Source of the DNA: Myxococcales bacterium
GTDB taxonomy: Bacteria; Myxococcota_A; Polyangia; Polyangiales; Polyangiaceae
Assembly (NCBI GenBank): GCA_012514535.1
Contig: JAAZAA010000239.1
Location: 1-64,000, forward strand
Direction of reading: 5' to 3'
DNA length: 64,000 bases
Positions 16,035 through 24,294 of this stretch are shown here, in pieces. The notes under the pieces were generated by a model. The model was not told the DNA's origin and did not search any database. It worked only from the letters and a program-made list of their open reading frames with translations. A program made the translations under genes and the position numbers. Position 1 is the stretch's first letter, and each line of letters begins with the position of its first letter.

Positions 16035-17537
16035 TCACTGCTGCGCCGCGAAGAAGCGGCGAATCCGAGCCAGCAGGACGGGCGCCGTGTCCCGGGATCG
16101 CGTCGAGCTCTCCGTCAGCTCCTGGGCGCCGAGGGCCGCGCGGCGCGCGACGAGCACCTCGCTGATCTGCGCCAGCACCTCCGGCTCCTCGCCGAGCACC
16201 GCCTGGAACGCCGGTCGCTTCACCACGAGGAGCTCACACTCGGTGGCCGCGCGGACGGTGGCCGCGCGCAGCTCGCCTGTCATGAGGCCCATCTCCCCGA
16301 AGAACTCCGCGCGCCCCAGGCTGGCCACCGTGTGGGTCACGGCCCCGCGCTCGACCTCGACGGACACCTCCCCCGAGACCACGATGAACCAGTCCGTGCC
16401 CTCGTCCCCCTGCCGCACGATCAGCTCTCCGCGCCCGAACCGCTCGATGCGCGACAGCTCCGCCAGCCGCTGACGGCCCCCGCTGCTGAGGGGCGCCAGG
16501 AGATCCACCTGCTCGAGGACCTCCACCCGCCGCGCGAGATCCTTGCTCCCGTTGCTGCGTTCGCGGCGCTCGATCTGCACCCGGCGCCGCACGGCGGGGA
16601 GCTCGTAGCCGGCGCGGTTCAGCGCGTACCAGCAGTTCCGGTACACCTCGCCCGCGATGTCCTCGCGTCGCTCGTACTGGTCGATGTGGTACCGCAGCCA
16701 GTAGCGCACCCCCCGCTCCGTGAACTCCTGCACGAGGGCGTTCGGCGGCGGGTACTCGAGCACGCCGTCCACCCTGGCGGCGCACTCTTCGAGCAGCGCC
16801 AGCACCTCGCCGGGCGGCGCGTCGAAGGGGGCGTCCACGTAGACGGAGCGGCGCACCAACGCCGTCGGCCGCGAGAAGTTCATGATCGGGGCGCGGGCCA
16901 GCACCCCGTTCGGAACCGTGAGGATGACGCGGTCCGACGTCTCGAGCTTCGTGGCGCGCCAGTTGATCTCCACCACGCGCCCCACCCGCCGGCTCTGCTC
17001 GTCGAACTGGATCCAATCGTTCAGCTCGAAGGGGCGCTCCCCCTGGATGGCGAGGCCCGCGAAGAGGTTGCCCAAGGTCTCCTGGAGGGAGAGACCGATC
17101 ACCGCCGTCAGGAGCGCGGAGGTCGCGAGCAGGGAGGTGGGCTCCACTCCGGCCTCCCGCAGGGCGATCAGGGCCACCCCGATGAACACCCCTGCCTGGG
17201 TGATGTCCTCGAGGATGCGCGGCACGCGGTACCCCAGGCGGCGGGCCACGAGGCCGTGGACCAGGATCAGGAACGCGCTCCGCCCGATGGACGCCAGCAA
17301 GAAGAAGAGCGCGCTGAGCCGCAGCGTCTTCGCCAGCGCGTGCGTCTCGGGGAGCGCCAGGATGACGACCCGACACACCACGTACAGCAGCAGCAGCAGC
17401 AGGCCCAACCGAGCCAGCCTGCGCTCCTCCCGGGGCAGGGTGAGCCGCGAGACGAGCCACGCCGCGCCCGCGGCGATGACGCCGAGGACGAACGTCTGAA
17501 TGGCGGAAGGGTCCTGGACCAGGTCCTCGAAGGGCAT
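16035..17537 (-). CDS. MscS-family channel with C-terminal cyclic-nucleotide-binding domain (bCNG type)
   Basis: A 500-residue inner-membrane channel. About four to five membrane helices lie in residues 10-165; the pore-lining helix and start of the MscS beta domain are in the stretch ALLTAVIGLSLQETLGNLFA, followed by GLAIQGERPFELNDWIQFDE, GRVVEINWRATKLET and VPNGVLARAPIMNFSRP. A cyclic-nucleotide domain fills 345-445 (ELIVRQGDEGTDWFIVVSGE; cassette FFGEMGLMTGELRAAT with Glu415 and Arg424). This is the bacterial cyclic-nucleotide-gated subtype of MscS, expected to open on nucleotide binding rather than simple tension. The ATG at 17537 was chosen; an ATG at 17549 would overlap the putative -10 box. 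Confidence 0.9.
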   Translation of the reverse strand: MPFEDLVQDPSAIQTFVLGVIAAGAAWLVSRLTLPREERRLARLGLLLLLLYVVCRVVILALPETHALAKTLRLSALFFLLASIGRSAFLILVHGLVARRLGYRVPRILEDITQAGVFIGVALIALREAGVEPTSLLATSALLTAVIGLSLQETLGNLFAGLAIQGERPFELNDWIQFDEQSRRVGRVVEINWRATKLETSDRVILTVPNGVLARAPIMNFSRPTALVRRSVYVDAPFDAPPGEVLALLEECAARVDGVLEYPPPNALVQEFTERGVRYWLRYHIDQYERREDIAGEVYRNCWYALNRAGYELPAVRRRVQIERRERSNGSKDLARRVEVLEQVDLLAPLSSGGRQRLAELSRIERFGRGELIVRQGDEGTDWFIVVSGEVSVEVERGAVTHTVASLGRAEFFGEMGLMTGELRAATVRAATECELLVVKRPAFQAVLGEEPEVLAQISEVLVARRAALGAQELTESSTRSRDTAPVLLARIRRFFAAQQ

Positions 17538-17547
17538 GGGTCCGCGC

Positions 17548-17575
17548 ATTGTACATGGGCCCCGGCGCTTGCCAG
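17548..17575 (-). promoter_or_regulatory. Putative sigma-70-like promoter of the MscS gene
   Basis: On the minus strand, CTGGCA (17575-17570), a 16-bp spacer and TACAAT (17553-17548). Transcription would begin about 4-6 nt before the ATG at 17537, so the message would be nearly leaderless. No Shine-Dalgarno is visible, which fits. Based on consensus matching only. Confidence 0.4.
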
Positions 17576-17724
17576 CGGGCACCGGAGCAGTCCACGTCGG
17601 CCCGAATCAGCTGACGCGGCGATGGTGGAAGGACACGGCGCTCCCGATCCGGGACGGCGGCGCCCCCTCCCGTCCGAGTTCGGCCGGGAGGGACGTTCTT
17701 CGGGCGGGAAAGGAGCCTTCATCG

Positions 17725-18012
17725 ATGCCCATCCGATCCATTGGTCTGGTCGTCCTCCTGCTCGGGCTGGGGGGCTGCGGCGCCGACGACGTCGTGAGCA
17801 CCGCACCCACATGCCGCGACGTGTGCAACCGCTACCAGGATTGCTTCGACGACGACTTCGACGTCACGGGTTGCACCCACGACTGCGCCGACGCCGCCAT
17901 CGACGACGAGGCGTTCCAGGACCGGGTCGAGTCCTGCGAGGACTGCCTGGACCGCACCTGCGTGGCCGCCGCGTTCGCGTGCCCGGCGGAGTGCGCCGGG
18001 ATCGTCCCCTGA
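17725..18012 (+). CDS. Small Cys-rich lipoprotein
   Basis: A 95-residue lipoprotein (MPIRSIGLVVLLLGLGGC, lipobox GGC) whose mature part holds many paired cysteines (CRDVCNRYQDC, CTHDC, CEDCLDRTC, CPAEC), probably disulfide-bonded in the periplasm or at the surface. A strong AAAGGAG lies about 10 bases before the ATG. Such short Cys-rich lipoproteins are common in myxobacteria and have no known function. It diverges from the MscS gene and has its own upstream region (17538-17724). Confidence 0.75.
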   Translation: MPIRSIGLVVLLLGLGGCGADDVVSTAPTCRDVCNRYQDCFDDDFDVTGCTHDCADAAIDDEAFQDRVESCEDCLDRTCVAAAFACPAECAGIVP

Positions 18013-18392
18013 GGGCCGGCGCGGACCCGGGACGCGGAGCACTTTCATTTGACCCGATCCGGAGCTCTCCGATCCCCGCTGGGCCGGCGCGTCGACTGCT
18101 CGCTCCCCCCGACGCCCGCGGACGTCCCGGACACCGCGCCGCCAACAGAGAATTTCTTCAACGATTACGCCATTTTGCAAATTCTCTCTTATTCCGATTG
18201 AAAAGGTGATAAATGGCTTCCGTCGCCGCCCCAGCGGTGATGGGGGGCAGGCTCGGACCAGTCACCGGACCTCGCCCTCGGCAGAGCTCCCGCTTGGCCC
18301 TCTCCGGTCGTCGACAGCCGGTCGCGGACAGCCCCTCTCGGCCCCCGGGCCTTGGCACCATCTGCCCCTCGGCAACACCCAAGGATCCTCCC
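18013..18392. other. Long intergenic leader before cysD
   Basis: 380 bp without an assigned gene. An AT-rich island (about 18140-18212) stands out in GC-rich surroundings and carries the inverted repeat listed separately, so it is the likely cysD promoter. An ATG at 18213 with a strong upstream AAAAGGTG is in frame with cysD and open throughout. Either CysD has a ~60-residue low-complexity N-terminal extension, or this is a leader segment. No known riboswitch consensus was recognised. Confidence 0.5.
18147..18187. promoter_or_regulatory. 9-bp perfect inverted repeat upstream of cysD
   Basis: AGAGAATTT (18147-18155) and AAATTCTCT (18179-18187) separated by 23 nt, inside the AT-rich promoter island. 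The spacing (about three helical turns centre to centre) suits a dimeric regulator operator, or an RNA stem if transcribed. The regulator is unknown; a sulfur-assimilation regulator is the natural guess. Confidence 0.5.
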
Positions 18393-19373
18393 ATGCAGCA
18401 CGGGTCTCCGAATCAAAGAGAGTTCACGCGTCCCCACGAGCCCATGTCCGACATCCGTCCGCTCGTCAGCCCCCAGACGCTGTCCCATCTCCGCCAGCTC
18501 GAGGCGGAGAGCATCCACATCATGCGTGAGGTCGCCGCCGAGTTCGACAACCCGGTGATGCTCTACAGCATCGGCAAGGACTCGGCCGTGATGGTGCACC
18601 TGGCCCGCAAGGCCTTCCATCCGGGCAAGCTCCCGTTCCCCCTGCTGCACATCGACACGACCTGGAAGTTCCGGGCGATGATCGAGTTCCGAGACTCCTT
18701 CACGAAGAAGCACGGCATCGAGCTGCTGGTGCACACCAACCCCGAGGGCAAGGCGAACAACGTCAACCCCTTCGATCACGGCAGCGCCATCTACACGGAC
18801 GTCATGAAGACCCAGGCGTTGCTGCAGGCCCTCAGCAAGGGCGGCTACGACGCGGCATTCGGTGGCGCACGCCGGGACGAGGAGCGCTCCCGCGCGAAGG
18901 AGCGCATCTACTCGTTCCGCGATCGCTACGGCAAGTGGGATCCCAAGAACCAACGCCCGGAGCTCTGGAACCTCTACAACGGGCGCCTCACGAAGGGTGA
19001 GAGCATCCGCGCGTTCCCCCTCTCGAACTGGACCGAGCTCGACATCTGGCTCTACATCTACCTGGAGAACATCGAGATCGTGCCCCTCTACTTCGCGGCG
19101 GAGCGCCCCGTGGTGGAGCGTGATGGCACGCTCATCATGGTCGACGACGACCGGCTCCCCTTGCGCCCGGGGGAGAAGCCTCGCCTCGAGAGCGTGCGCT
19201 TCCGTACGCTCGGCTGCTACCCGCTGACCGGCGCCATCTCGTCCACGGCGGCCACCCTGCCCGACATCATCCGCGAGATGCTGCTCACCAAGCACTCCGA
19301 GCGGCAGGGTCGCCTCATCGATCACGACTCCGAAGGCAGCATGGAAGAGAAGAAGCGGGAGGGATACTTCTGA
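18393..19373 (+). CDS. cysD: Sulfate adenylyltransferase subunit 2
   Basis: The PP-loop ATP pyrophosphatase subunit of ATP sulfurylase, which with CysN activates sulfate to adenosine 5'-phosphosulfate. Motifs: [19 protein letters not shown], the PP-loop in [76 protein letters not shown] and the C-terminal KKREGYF. Similarity to enterobacterial CysD is close along the whole length. The ATG at 18393 has AAGGA at a good distance and gives 326 residues; an ATG at 18444 would give 309, nearer the usual 302; an ATG at 18213 is also in frame. It overlaps cysNC by one base (TGATG). Confidence 0.96.
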   Translation: MQHGSPNQREFTRPHEPMSDIRPLVSPQTLSHLRQLEAESIHIMREVAAEFDNPVMLYSIGKDSAVMVHLARKAFHPGKLPFPLLHIDTTWKFRAMIEFRDSFTKKHGIELLVHTNPEGKANNVNPFDHGSAIYTDVMKTQALLQALSKGGYDAAFGGARRDEERSRAKERIYSFRDRYGKWDPKNQRPELWNLYNGRLTKGESIRAFPLSNWTELDIWLYIYLENIEIVPLYFAAERPVVERDGTLIMVDDDRLPLRPGEKPRLESVRFRTLGCYPLTGAISSTAATLPDIIREMLLTKHSERQGRLIDHDSEGSMEEKKREGYF

Positions 19374-21271
19374 TGAGCCAGCACGAAACCATCACTCCCG
19401 AGAACATCCTCGCCTACCTCGAGCAGCACCAGCAGAAGGAGCTGTGTCGCTTCGTCACCGTGGGCTCGGTGGATGACGGCAAGTCGACCTTGATCGGGCG
19501 CCTCCTCCACGACACCCACGGGATCTACGAGGACCAGCTGGCCGCCGTGAAGAAGGCGACCAAGCAGGACGGCGGCGAGGTGGACTTCTCCCTCTTCACG
19601 GATGGTCTGAAGGCCGAGCGTGAGCAGGGCATCACCATCGACGTCGCGTACCGCTACTTCTCCACGGCGAAGCGGAAGTTCATCATCGCCGATACGCCTG
19701 GGCACGTGCAGTACACGCGCAACATGGCGACGGGCGCATCCACGGCCAACGTGGCGATCATCCTGATCGACGCGCGGCTCGGCGTCCTGCAGCAGTCGCG
19801 CCGCCACGCCTACCTCGCGTCGCTCCTGGGCATCCCGCACCTCGTCGTGTGCGTGAACAAGATGGACCTCGAGGGCTGGTCGAAGGACGTCTTCGAGGCG
19901 ATCCACACGGAGTTCAGCGCCTTCGTCGGCAAGCTCGGCTTCAGCGACGTCAAGTTCATCCCGATCAGCGCCAAGCTCGGCGACAACGTCGTCTCCCCCA
20001 GCACCAACCTCCCCTGGTACAAGCCGGAGGACGGCTGCGGGACGCTGCTCGAGTATCTGGAGACCGTCCCGGTCACGGCGAGCCTGAACCAGGACGATTT
20101 TCGCTTCCCCGTTCAGTACGTGCTGCGCCCGCACCTGAACTACCGCGGCTTCGCGGGGACGATCGCCTCCGGCAAGGTGCGGAAGGGCGACACGATCGTG
20201 TCCCTCCCCTCGGGCATGTCGAGCCAGATCGTCTCCATCGACACCTTCGACGGCGAGCTGGAGGAGGCCTACGCGCCCATGGCCGTCACCCTGCGGCTCG
20301 CCGACGAGATCGACGTCAGCCGCGGCGACATGCTGGTGCACACGAACAACCACCCGGAGGTGGCCCAGCGCTTCAAGGCGAAGGTCGTGTGGATGAGCGA
20401 GAAGGCCCTGGATCGCCACCAGGGCTACTACCTGAAGCACACCACCCAGTTCGCGCGGGCCGAGATCGAGACCGTGCACTTCCTCGTGGACCTGAACACC
20501 CTCGAGCAGAAGCCCGCGAATCGGCTGGAGCTGAACGACATCGGCGAGGTGACCATCGCCTGCCACCGCAGCCTGTTCTTCGATCCCTACCAGGCCAACC
20601 GCGCCACGGGGGCCTTCATCCTCGTCGATCCCCTGTCCAACAACACGGTGGCCGCGGGGATGATCGAGGGCCCGGCGGCGGTGCTCACTCCCTCCAAGAT
20701 CGAGGCGCTGCGCGCCGCCAAGGATCTCCCCAAGAGCCGCATCACCCCCGAGGAGCGGGCCGAGCGCCTCGCCCAGAAGGGCGCCGTCGTGTGGCTCACG
20801 GGGCTGCCGGGGTCCGGCAAGAGCGAGATCGCCTACGAGCTCGAGCGTCAGCTGTTCGACCGCGGTCAGGTCGCCATCGTGGTGGACCCGGACGACGGCC
20901 TGTCCCGCGGCCTCCACCCGGACGGTTCGAGCCCGGTCCAGACCCCCGAGCTCGCGCGGCGCGCCACGGAGGCCGGGCTGTTGGCGGTGTTCGCCTACGC
21001 CTCCCCGCTGCGCGCCGATCGGGCGGCCCTGCGCGACGCGGTGGGCCCCGAGCGGTTCGTCGAGGTGCACGTGTCCACGCCCCTCGAGACGTGCAAGCGC
21101 AGGGACGTCCGCGGCGCTTACGATCCGACCCACGCGGATCCGCGCTACGAGGCGCCCCAGGAGCCGGACGTCGCCGTGTCCCTCGCGGAGACGGACGCGG
21201 CCGAGGCGGCGTCGCAGATCGTCGCGCAGCTGGTGGCCCGCGGCCTGCTGCCCTCGAAGTTCTCGTTGTGA
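19373..21271 (+). CDS. cysNC: Sulfate adenylyltransferase GTPase subunit fused to a divergent adenylylsulfate-kinase domain
   Basis: A 632-residue bifunctional-type protein. Residues 1-440 are CysN, an EF-Tu-like GTPase that drives ATP sulfurylase: GSVDDGKST (31-39), GITID (86-90), DTPGH (107-111), NKMD (162-165). Residues 465-630 correspond to APS kinase (CysC), which makes PAPS: Walker A GLPGSGKS (477-484) is intact. However, the strand usually reading DGDNVRHGL is DPDDGLSRGL, and the APS-binding lid normally containing FSxxDRxENIRR is shortened to HPDGSSPVQTPELARRATEA. The kinase half may have weak or lost activity, or a changed substrate. No cysH/cysI genes follow. Confidence 0.93.
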   Translation: MSQHETITPENILAYLEQHQQKELCRFVTVGSVDDGKSTLIGRLLHDTHGIYEDQLAAVKKATKQDGGEVDFSLFTDGLKAEREQGITIDVAYRYFSTAKRKFIIADTPGHVQYTRNMATGASTANVAIILIDARLGVLQQSRRHAYLASLLGIPHLVVCVNKMDLEGWSKDVFEAIHTEFSAFVGKLGFSDVKFIPISAKLGDNVVSPSTNLPWYKPEDGCGTLLEYLETVPVTASLNQDDFRFPVQYVLRPHLNYRGFAGTIASGKVRKGDTIVSLPSGMSSQIVSIDTFDGELEEAYAPMAVTLRLADEIDVSRGDMLVHTNNHPEVAQRFKAKVVWMSEKALDRHQGYYLKHTTQFARAEIETVHFLVDLNTLEQKPANRLELNDIGEVTIACHRSLFFDPYQANRATGAFILVDPLSNNTVAAGMIEGPAAVLTPSKIEALRAAKDLPKSRITPEERAERLAQKGAVVWLTGLPGSGKSEIAYELERQLFDRGQVAIVVDPDDGLSRGLHPDGSSPVQTPELARRATEAGLLAVFAYASPLRADRAALRDAVGPERFVEVHVSTPLETCKRRDVRGAYDPTHADPRYEAPQEPDVAVSLAETDAAEAASQIVAQLVARGLLPSKFSL

Positions 21272-21353
21272 ACCGCCCGTGAGTTCGTGGAAGCCCGGTC
21301 CGGCATCGAGCCCGGCCGGGCGCCGCGGCGTCCCTGGGTGCTAATCTCCGCCC

Positions 21354-21716
21354 ATGGTCGTCGTCACGAATCGCATTCCCGTCGCTGCTGGACACGAGAT
21401 CGACTTCGAGGAGCGCTTTCGCGAGCGCGCTCACCTGGTCGATCGCTCCCCTGGCTTCATCCGCAACGAGGTGCATCGCCCCCGCCCCATGAAGCTCGAC
21501 CACCAGACGGGCACGTGGATCGAGGACCCGAGCCAGGAAGGATACTACGAGGTGAAGACCTGGTGGCGCAGCTTCGAGGACTTCGTCGCCTGGACGAAGA
21601 GCCCCGCCTTCGCGGAGGCCCACGGCAACCGGCCCCCCAAGGAGATGTTCCGAGGACCCAACGTCCTCGAGATCCATGAGGTCGTGACGAGCACCGATCT
21701 CCCCGAGGACCGCTGA
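21354..21716 (+). CDS. IsdG/HmoA-like heme-degrading monooxygenase (ABM fold)
   Basis: A 120-residue dimeric ferredoxin-like (antibiotic biosynthesis monooxygenase) protein. The catalytic Asn-Trp-His triad of IsdG-type heme oxygenases can be placed at Asn6 (VTNRIPV), Trp71 (KTWWRSFEDFVAW) and His90 (AFAEAHGN), in the same context as the staphylococcal enzymes. It is predicted to open heme to release iron. A loop around residues 42-62 is longer than in IsdG. It stands alone downstream of cysNC and may be a separate transcript. Confidence 0.8.
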   Translation: MVVVTNRIPVAAGHEIDFEERFRERAHLVDRSPGFIRNEVHRPRPMKLDHQTGTWIEDPSQEGYYEVKTWWRSFEDFVAWTKSPAFAEAHGNRPPKEMFRGPNVLEIHEVVTSTDLPEDR

Positions 21717-21814
21717 AAACCGGGCGGAGGCAGCCCTCGAACGGGCGCTGCCACCCGACGGCGCCGCGCCCCGACGACGCTGAGGACCGACGGCGCTCGT
21801 TACGCTGTGCCGGA

Positions 21815-21854
21815 CGGCGCTGTGCTTGGGCGGCGCTGTGCTTGGGCGGCGCTG
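21815..21854. repeat. 16-bp tandem repeat (2.5 copies)
   Basis: CGGCGCTGTGCTTGGG repeated twice plus a half copy, in the 167-bp gap between the convergent heme monooxygenase and the minus-strand gene ending at 21884. No gene or terminator was seen in that gap. Confidence 0.7.
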
Positions 21855-21883
21855 CGTCCCGACGACCCGGGTCCGAGCGCCGT

Positions 21884-22504
21884 TCAGGTGCCCGCTGCCT
21901 CTCCCTGCGCCTCCTCGAAGGGGGGCTCCTCGAAGAGCGCCGCGAGGGCGACCAAGGCGGGCAGCAGCTCCTCGATGATCGCCACCGGAATGTAGGGCGG
22001 ATTGCCGAAGTCGAAGACGGCGCTCACCCCCACGCTCGTCACGCTGAGCTCCTTGAGCTGTCGCAGCCGACGGAAGGGCGCGACGAGGGTGCCCGGCTCC
22101 TCGAGGCTCTCCAGCATGGCCCGCTCGCGCTCTGCGGCCCAGCGCGTCTTGAAGAAGCCGTCGAACCGCTTGTCGCGAGTGAAGACCGTGCGCATCGTCT
22201 TCGGAGGCCCCGAGTCGCGCTCGTAGGTCCGCAGATCGACGGCGGGAGCTCCCTCGAAGCGAACGCGAATGCGGCGTTGTTCGTCCGGATCGACGATGAC
22301 CACGAAGCCCTGGTAGGTCCCGACCAGGGATCCGACCCCGCTCCGATAACTCGACGGCTTGTAAGTGAGCCCCAGGCGCGTCGCCAGGTCCGGGTACCCT
22401 CGCGCCGCGGCGCGGTGACCGCTCTTGCGCCGCAGCACGCCGAAGACCAGCCCCGCGAAGAACACCATGCCCAGGGGCAGGGCGCCGTCCCCGAAGAAGC
22501 TCAT
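21884..22504 (-). CDS. Membrane-anchored hypothetical protein
   Basis: A 206-residue protein with one N-terminal membrane segment (LPLGMVFFAGLVFGVL), a basic stretch, and a cytoplasmic alpha/beta domain (TRLGLTYKPSSYRSGVGSLV, TYQGFVVIVDPDEQRRIRVR, FDFGNPPYIPVAIIEELLPA). No recognised family or catalytic motif. The start overlaps the stop of the upstream polytopic membrane gene as ATGA, so the two are expressed together. Confidence 0.6.
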   Translation of the reverse strand: MSFFGDGALPLGMVFFAGLVFGVLRRKSGHRAAARGYPDLATRLGLTYKPSSYRSGVGSLVGTYQGFVVIVDPDEQRRIRVRFEGAPAVDLRTYERDSGPPKTMRTVFTRDKRFDGFFKTRWAAERERAMLESLEEPGTLVAPFRRLRQLKELSVTSVGVSAVFDFGNPPYIPVAIIEELLPALVALAALFEEPPFEEAQGEAAGT

Positions 22505-24270
22505 CGCCCGTCCGTCGGTCCCTCGCGCCACCGACGTCGCAGGAGTTCCACGTCCACGACCTGCCAGTTGCCCTTCCGGAAGACCACCGCCTCGTCGGGC
22601 ACGGAGCCCAGGACCAGATCCTTCCGGCGGACGTCCCGCAAGAGCTCCCGCGTGAAGGCGGTGAAGGGCTCGAAGGAGGCCGCGCGCCGCTGGAAATCGC
22701 TCTTGTAGCGGTTGCGGTTCACGAGGAAGTGAGACACGCCGTGTCGCTGGGCATAGTCCAGCACCGCCGCCGGATCCGTGGCGTAGAGGGCCGTCAACGT
22801 CTCCTGGCAGCGCTCCTTCTGCCTGCGCCAGGAGTCGACGAACCAGGGCTGGAGGGTCTCGAAGGTGCCCATCGTGGCCCGCGCGCTGTAGTACGGGATC
22901 CCGTCGCCGTCCGCCGGGTGGCTCGCGATGCGCGCGTCGAGGGGCAAGGTGGCCACGAACTCGTAGAGCTCCCGATCCCGGCGCTGGTCGATCGTCATCC
23001 CGACGTTCTTCACGACGCCGTCGCCCGCGAAGGCCCACACCCCCAAAATGAAGCCCGCGACGGTCAGGTTGCGGGCGATGTCGCGCAGCGGCGGGCGCAG
23101 CCAGTACCAGCTGTGGGTGAGGAGCGCCGCGATCAGCGTCGTCGCCGCCATGCGCATCCCGAAGCTGTGGTAGCGCTCCGGCGAGTACAGCTGGAAGGCG
23201 AAGGTCCGCGACAGGAAGAACAGCACGACCATGCCGCAGAAGAACGCCACCGCCACCCAGGGCACCGGCGTCCAACGCAGCAGGGCCAAGACCAGCAGGA
23301 GCGCGAAGACGAGCGTCGCGTACATCTCTCCGTCGCTGGCGTAGATCTTGGCGAGCTCGGGCGCGATCGAGCGGCCCCGCGGCGTCAGCTGGTCGATGAA
23401 GTCACGCCCGAGCACGTCCGTGGGGCGATCGAAGGGGAGCACCCAGAGGCGACCCCGCTTGCCGAACGCCGGCTCGTTCTGGGCTTGCTCGAGGTTGTGG
23501 ATGGGGCCTCGCTCCTCGCCACCGGTGAGGGCCGGCAACACCGCGATGAAGCACACGGCCACCAAGGCCACGTAGCGTCCGAGCCTGCGCCACAGCACGC
23601 CCCACTCCACCCGCCCCAGGCCGCGGACCGCGTAGAGGCCCTCCGCGGCGAGCAGCATGTTCATCACCGACGGATAGGTGAGCGCCGCCAGGACCGGCGC
23701 CGCCCGGCGAACCCAGGGGCGCTGCGCGAGGACCCCCGCGAGCCACAGAGCGAACACGGGGAAGCCGAAAGCGCGAGGCAGCCCACCCGCGATCCGAAAC
23801 ACCGCGAACCAGTCGTGGAGGATCAGAAAGATCAGCAGGACGCCGGCGCCCAGCCCGGCGCGCCGCGACCGTGACAGCACCATGCCGGCGAACAGCAACA
23901 CGCCGAGGGCGATCCCCTGGACGATCTTGGGCGCCACGTAGACGTCCGTGAGCGGGACGAACGCCCGATAGAGGGCGTGCACCCCGAGGGGCACGAAGCT
24001 CAGCATCTCCGTGGCGATCGGATCGTCCGCCAGGGCGCCCTCCGGGCCGTAGCGATGGAACGGGAAGAGCGACGTGCGCGCGTCGTCGTTCTGGAGCAGC
24101 GGATCCGTCAGCGTACCCCAGTTGCCCTGGAGCCAGGTCGTCAGGTACGCGCTCAGCACTGCCAGCACCGCCAGGGTGCTCGCCAGGTGCGCCACCTTCG
24201 GCGTCGCGGGGCGCGCCCACAGGGCCGCCAGCGCCGCGCGAGCGCGCCGGAGTGTCGCGTCGAGGGCCAT
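22501..24270 (-). CDS. Polytopic membrane protein, glycosyltransferase-C-like layout
   Basis: A 589-residue protein with roughly 10-12 hydrophobic helices (VAHLASTLAVLAVLSAYLTT, IVQGIALGVLLFAGMVL, TLVFALLLVLALLRW, WVAVAFFCGMVVLFFLS) and a C-terminal soluble domain of about 150 residues (IDQRRDRELYEFVATLPLDA, IASHPADGDGIPYYSARATM, FLVNRNRYKSDF). Early in the first large loop is QNDDARTSLFPFHRYG; an acidic pair there and the overall plan resemble GT-C glycosyltransferases (mannosyltransferase or O-antigen-ligase-like), but no diagnostic motif is certain. ATG at 24270. It is co-transcribed with the small membrane protein downstream. Confidence 0.6.
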   Translation of the reverse strand: MALDATLRRARAALAALWARPATPKVAHLASTLAVLAVLSAYLTTWLQGNWGTLTDPLLQNDDARTSLFPFHRYGPEGALADDPIATEMLSFVPLGVHALYRAFVPLTDVYVAPKIVQGIALGVLLFAGMVLSRSRRAGLGAGVLLIFLILHDWFAVFRIAGGLPRAFGFPVFALWLAGVLAQRPWVRRAAPVLAALTYPSVMNMLLAAEGLYAVRGLGRVEWGVLWRRLGRYVALVAVCFIAVLPALTGGEERGPIHNLEQAQNEPAFGKRGRLWVLPFDRPTDVLGRDFIDQLTPRGRSIAPELAKIYASDGEMYATLVFALLLVLALLRWTPVPWVAVAFFCGMVVLFFLSRTFAFQLYSPERYHSFGMRMAATTLIAALLTHSWYWLRPPLRDIARNLTVAGFILGVWAFAGDGVVKNVGMTIDQRRDRELYEFVATLPLDARIASHPADGDGIPYYSARATMGTFETLQPWFVDSWRRQKERCQETLTALYATDPAAVLDYAQRHGVSHFLVNRNRYKSDFQRRAASFEPFTAFTRELLRDVRRKDLVLGSVPDEAVVFRKGNWQVVDVELLRRRWREGPTDGR

Positions 24271-24294
24271 GGGCCGAGCTGTTAGCACGACCGC

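Noticed and set aside
15012-18209. A 1065-codon open frame on the plus strand
   Set aside because: It runs through the kinase in another frame and antisense to the MscS gene; composition is Arg/Gly/Pro-rich with no motifs. It is a by-product of high GC.
18213-18392. A sulfur-related riboswitch (SAM/SAH type) in the cysD leader
   Set aside because: No conserved core of known SAM or SAH riboswitches could be matched by eye.
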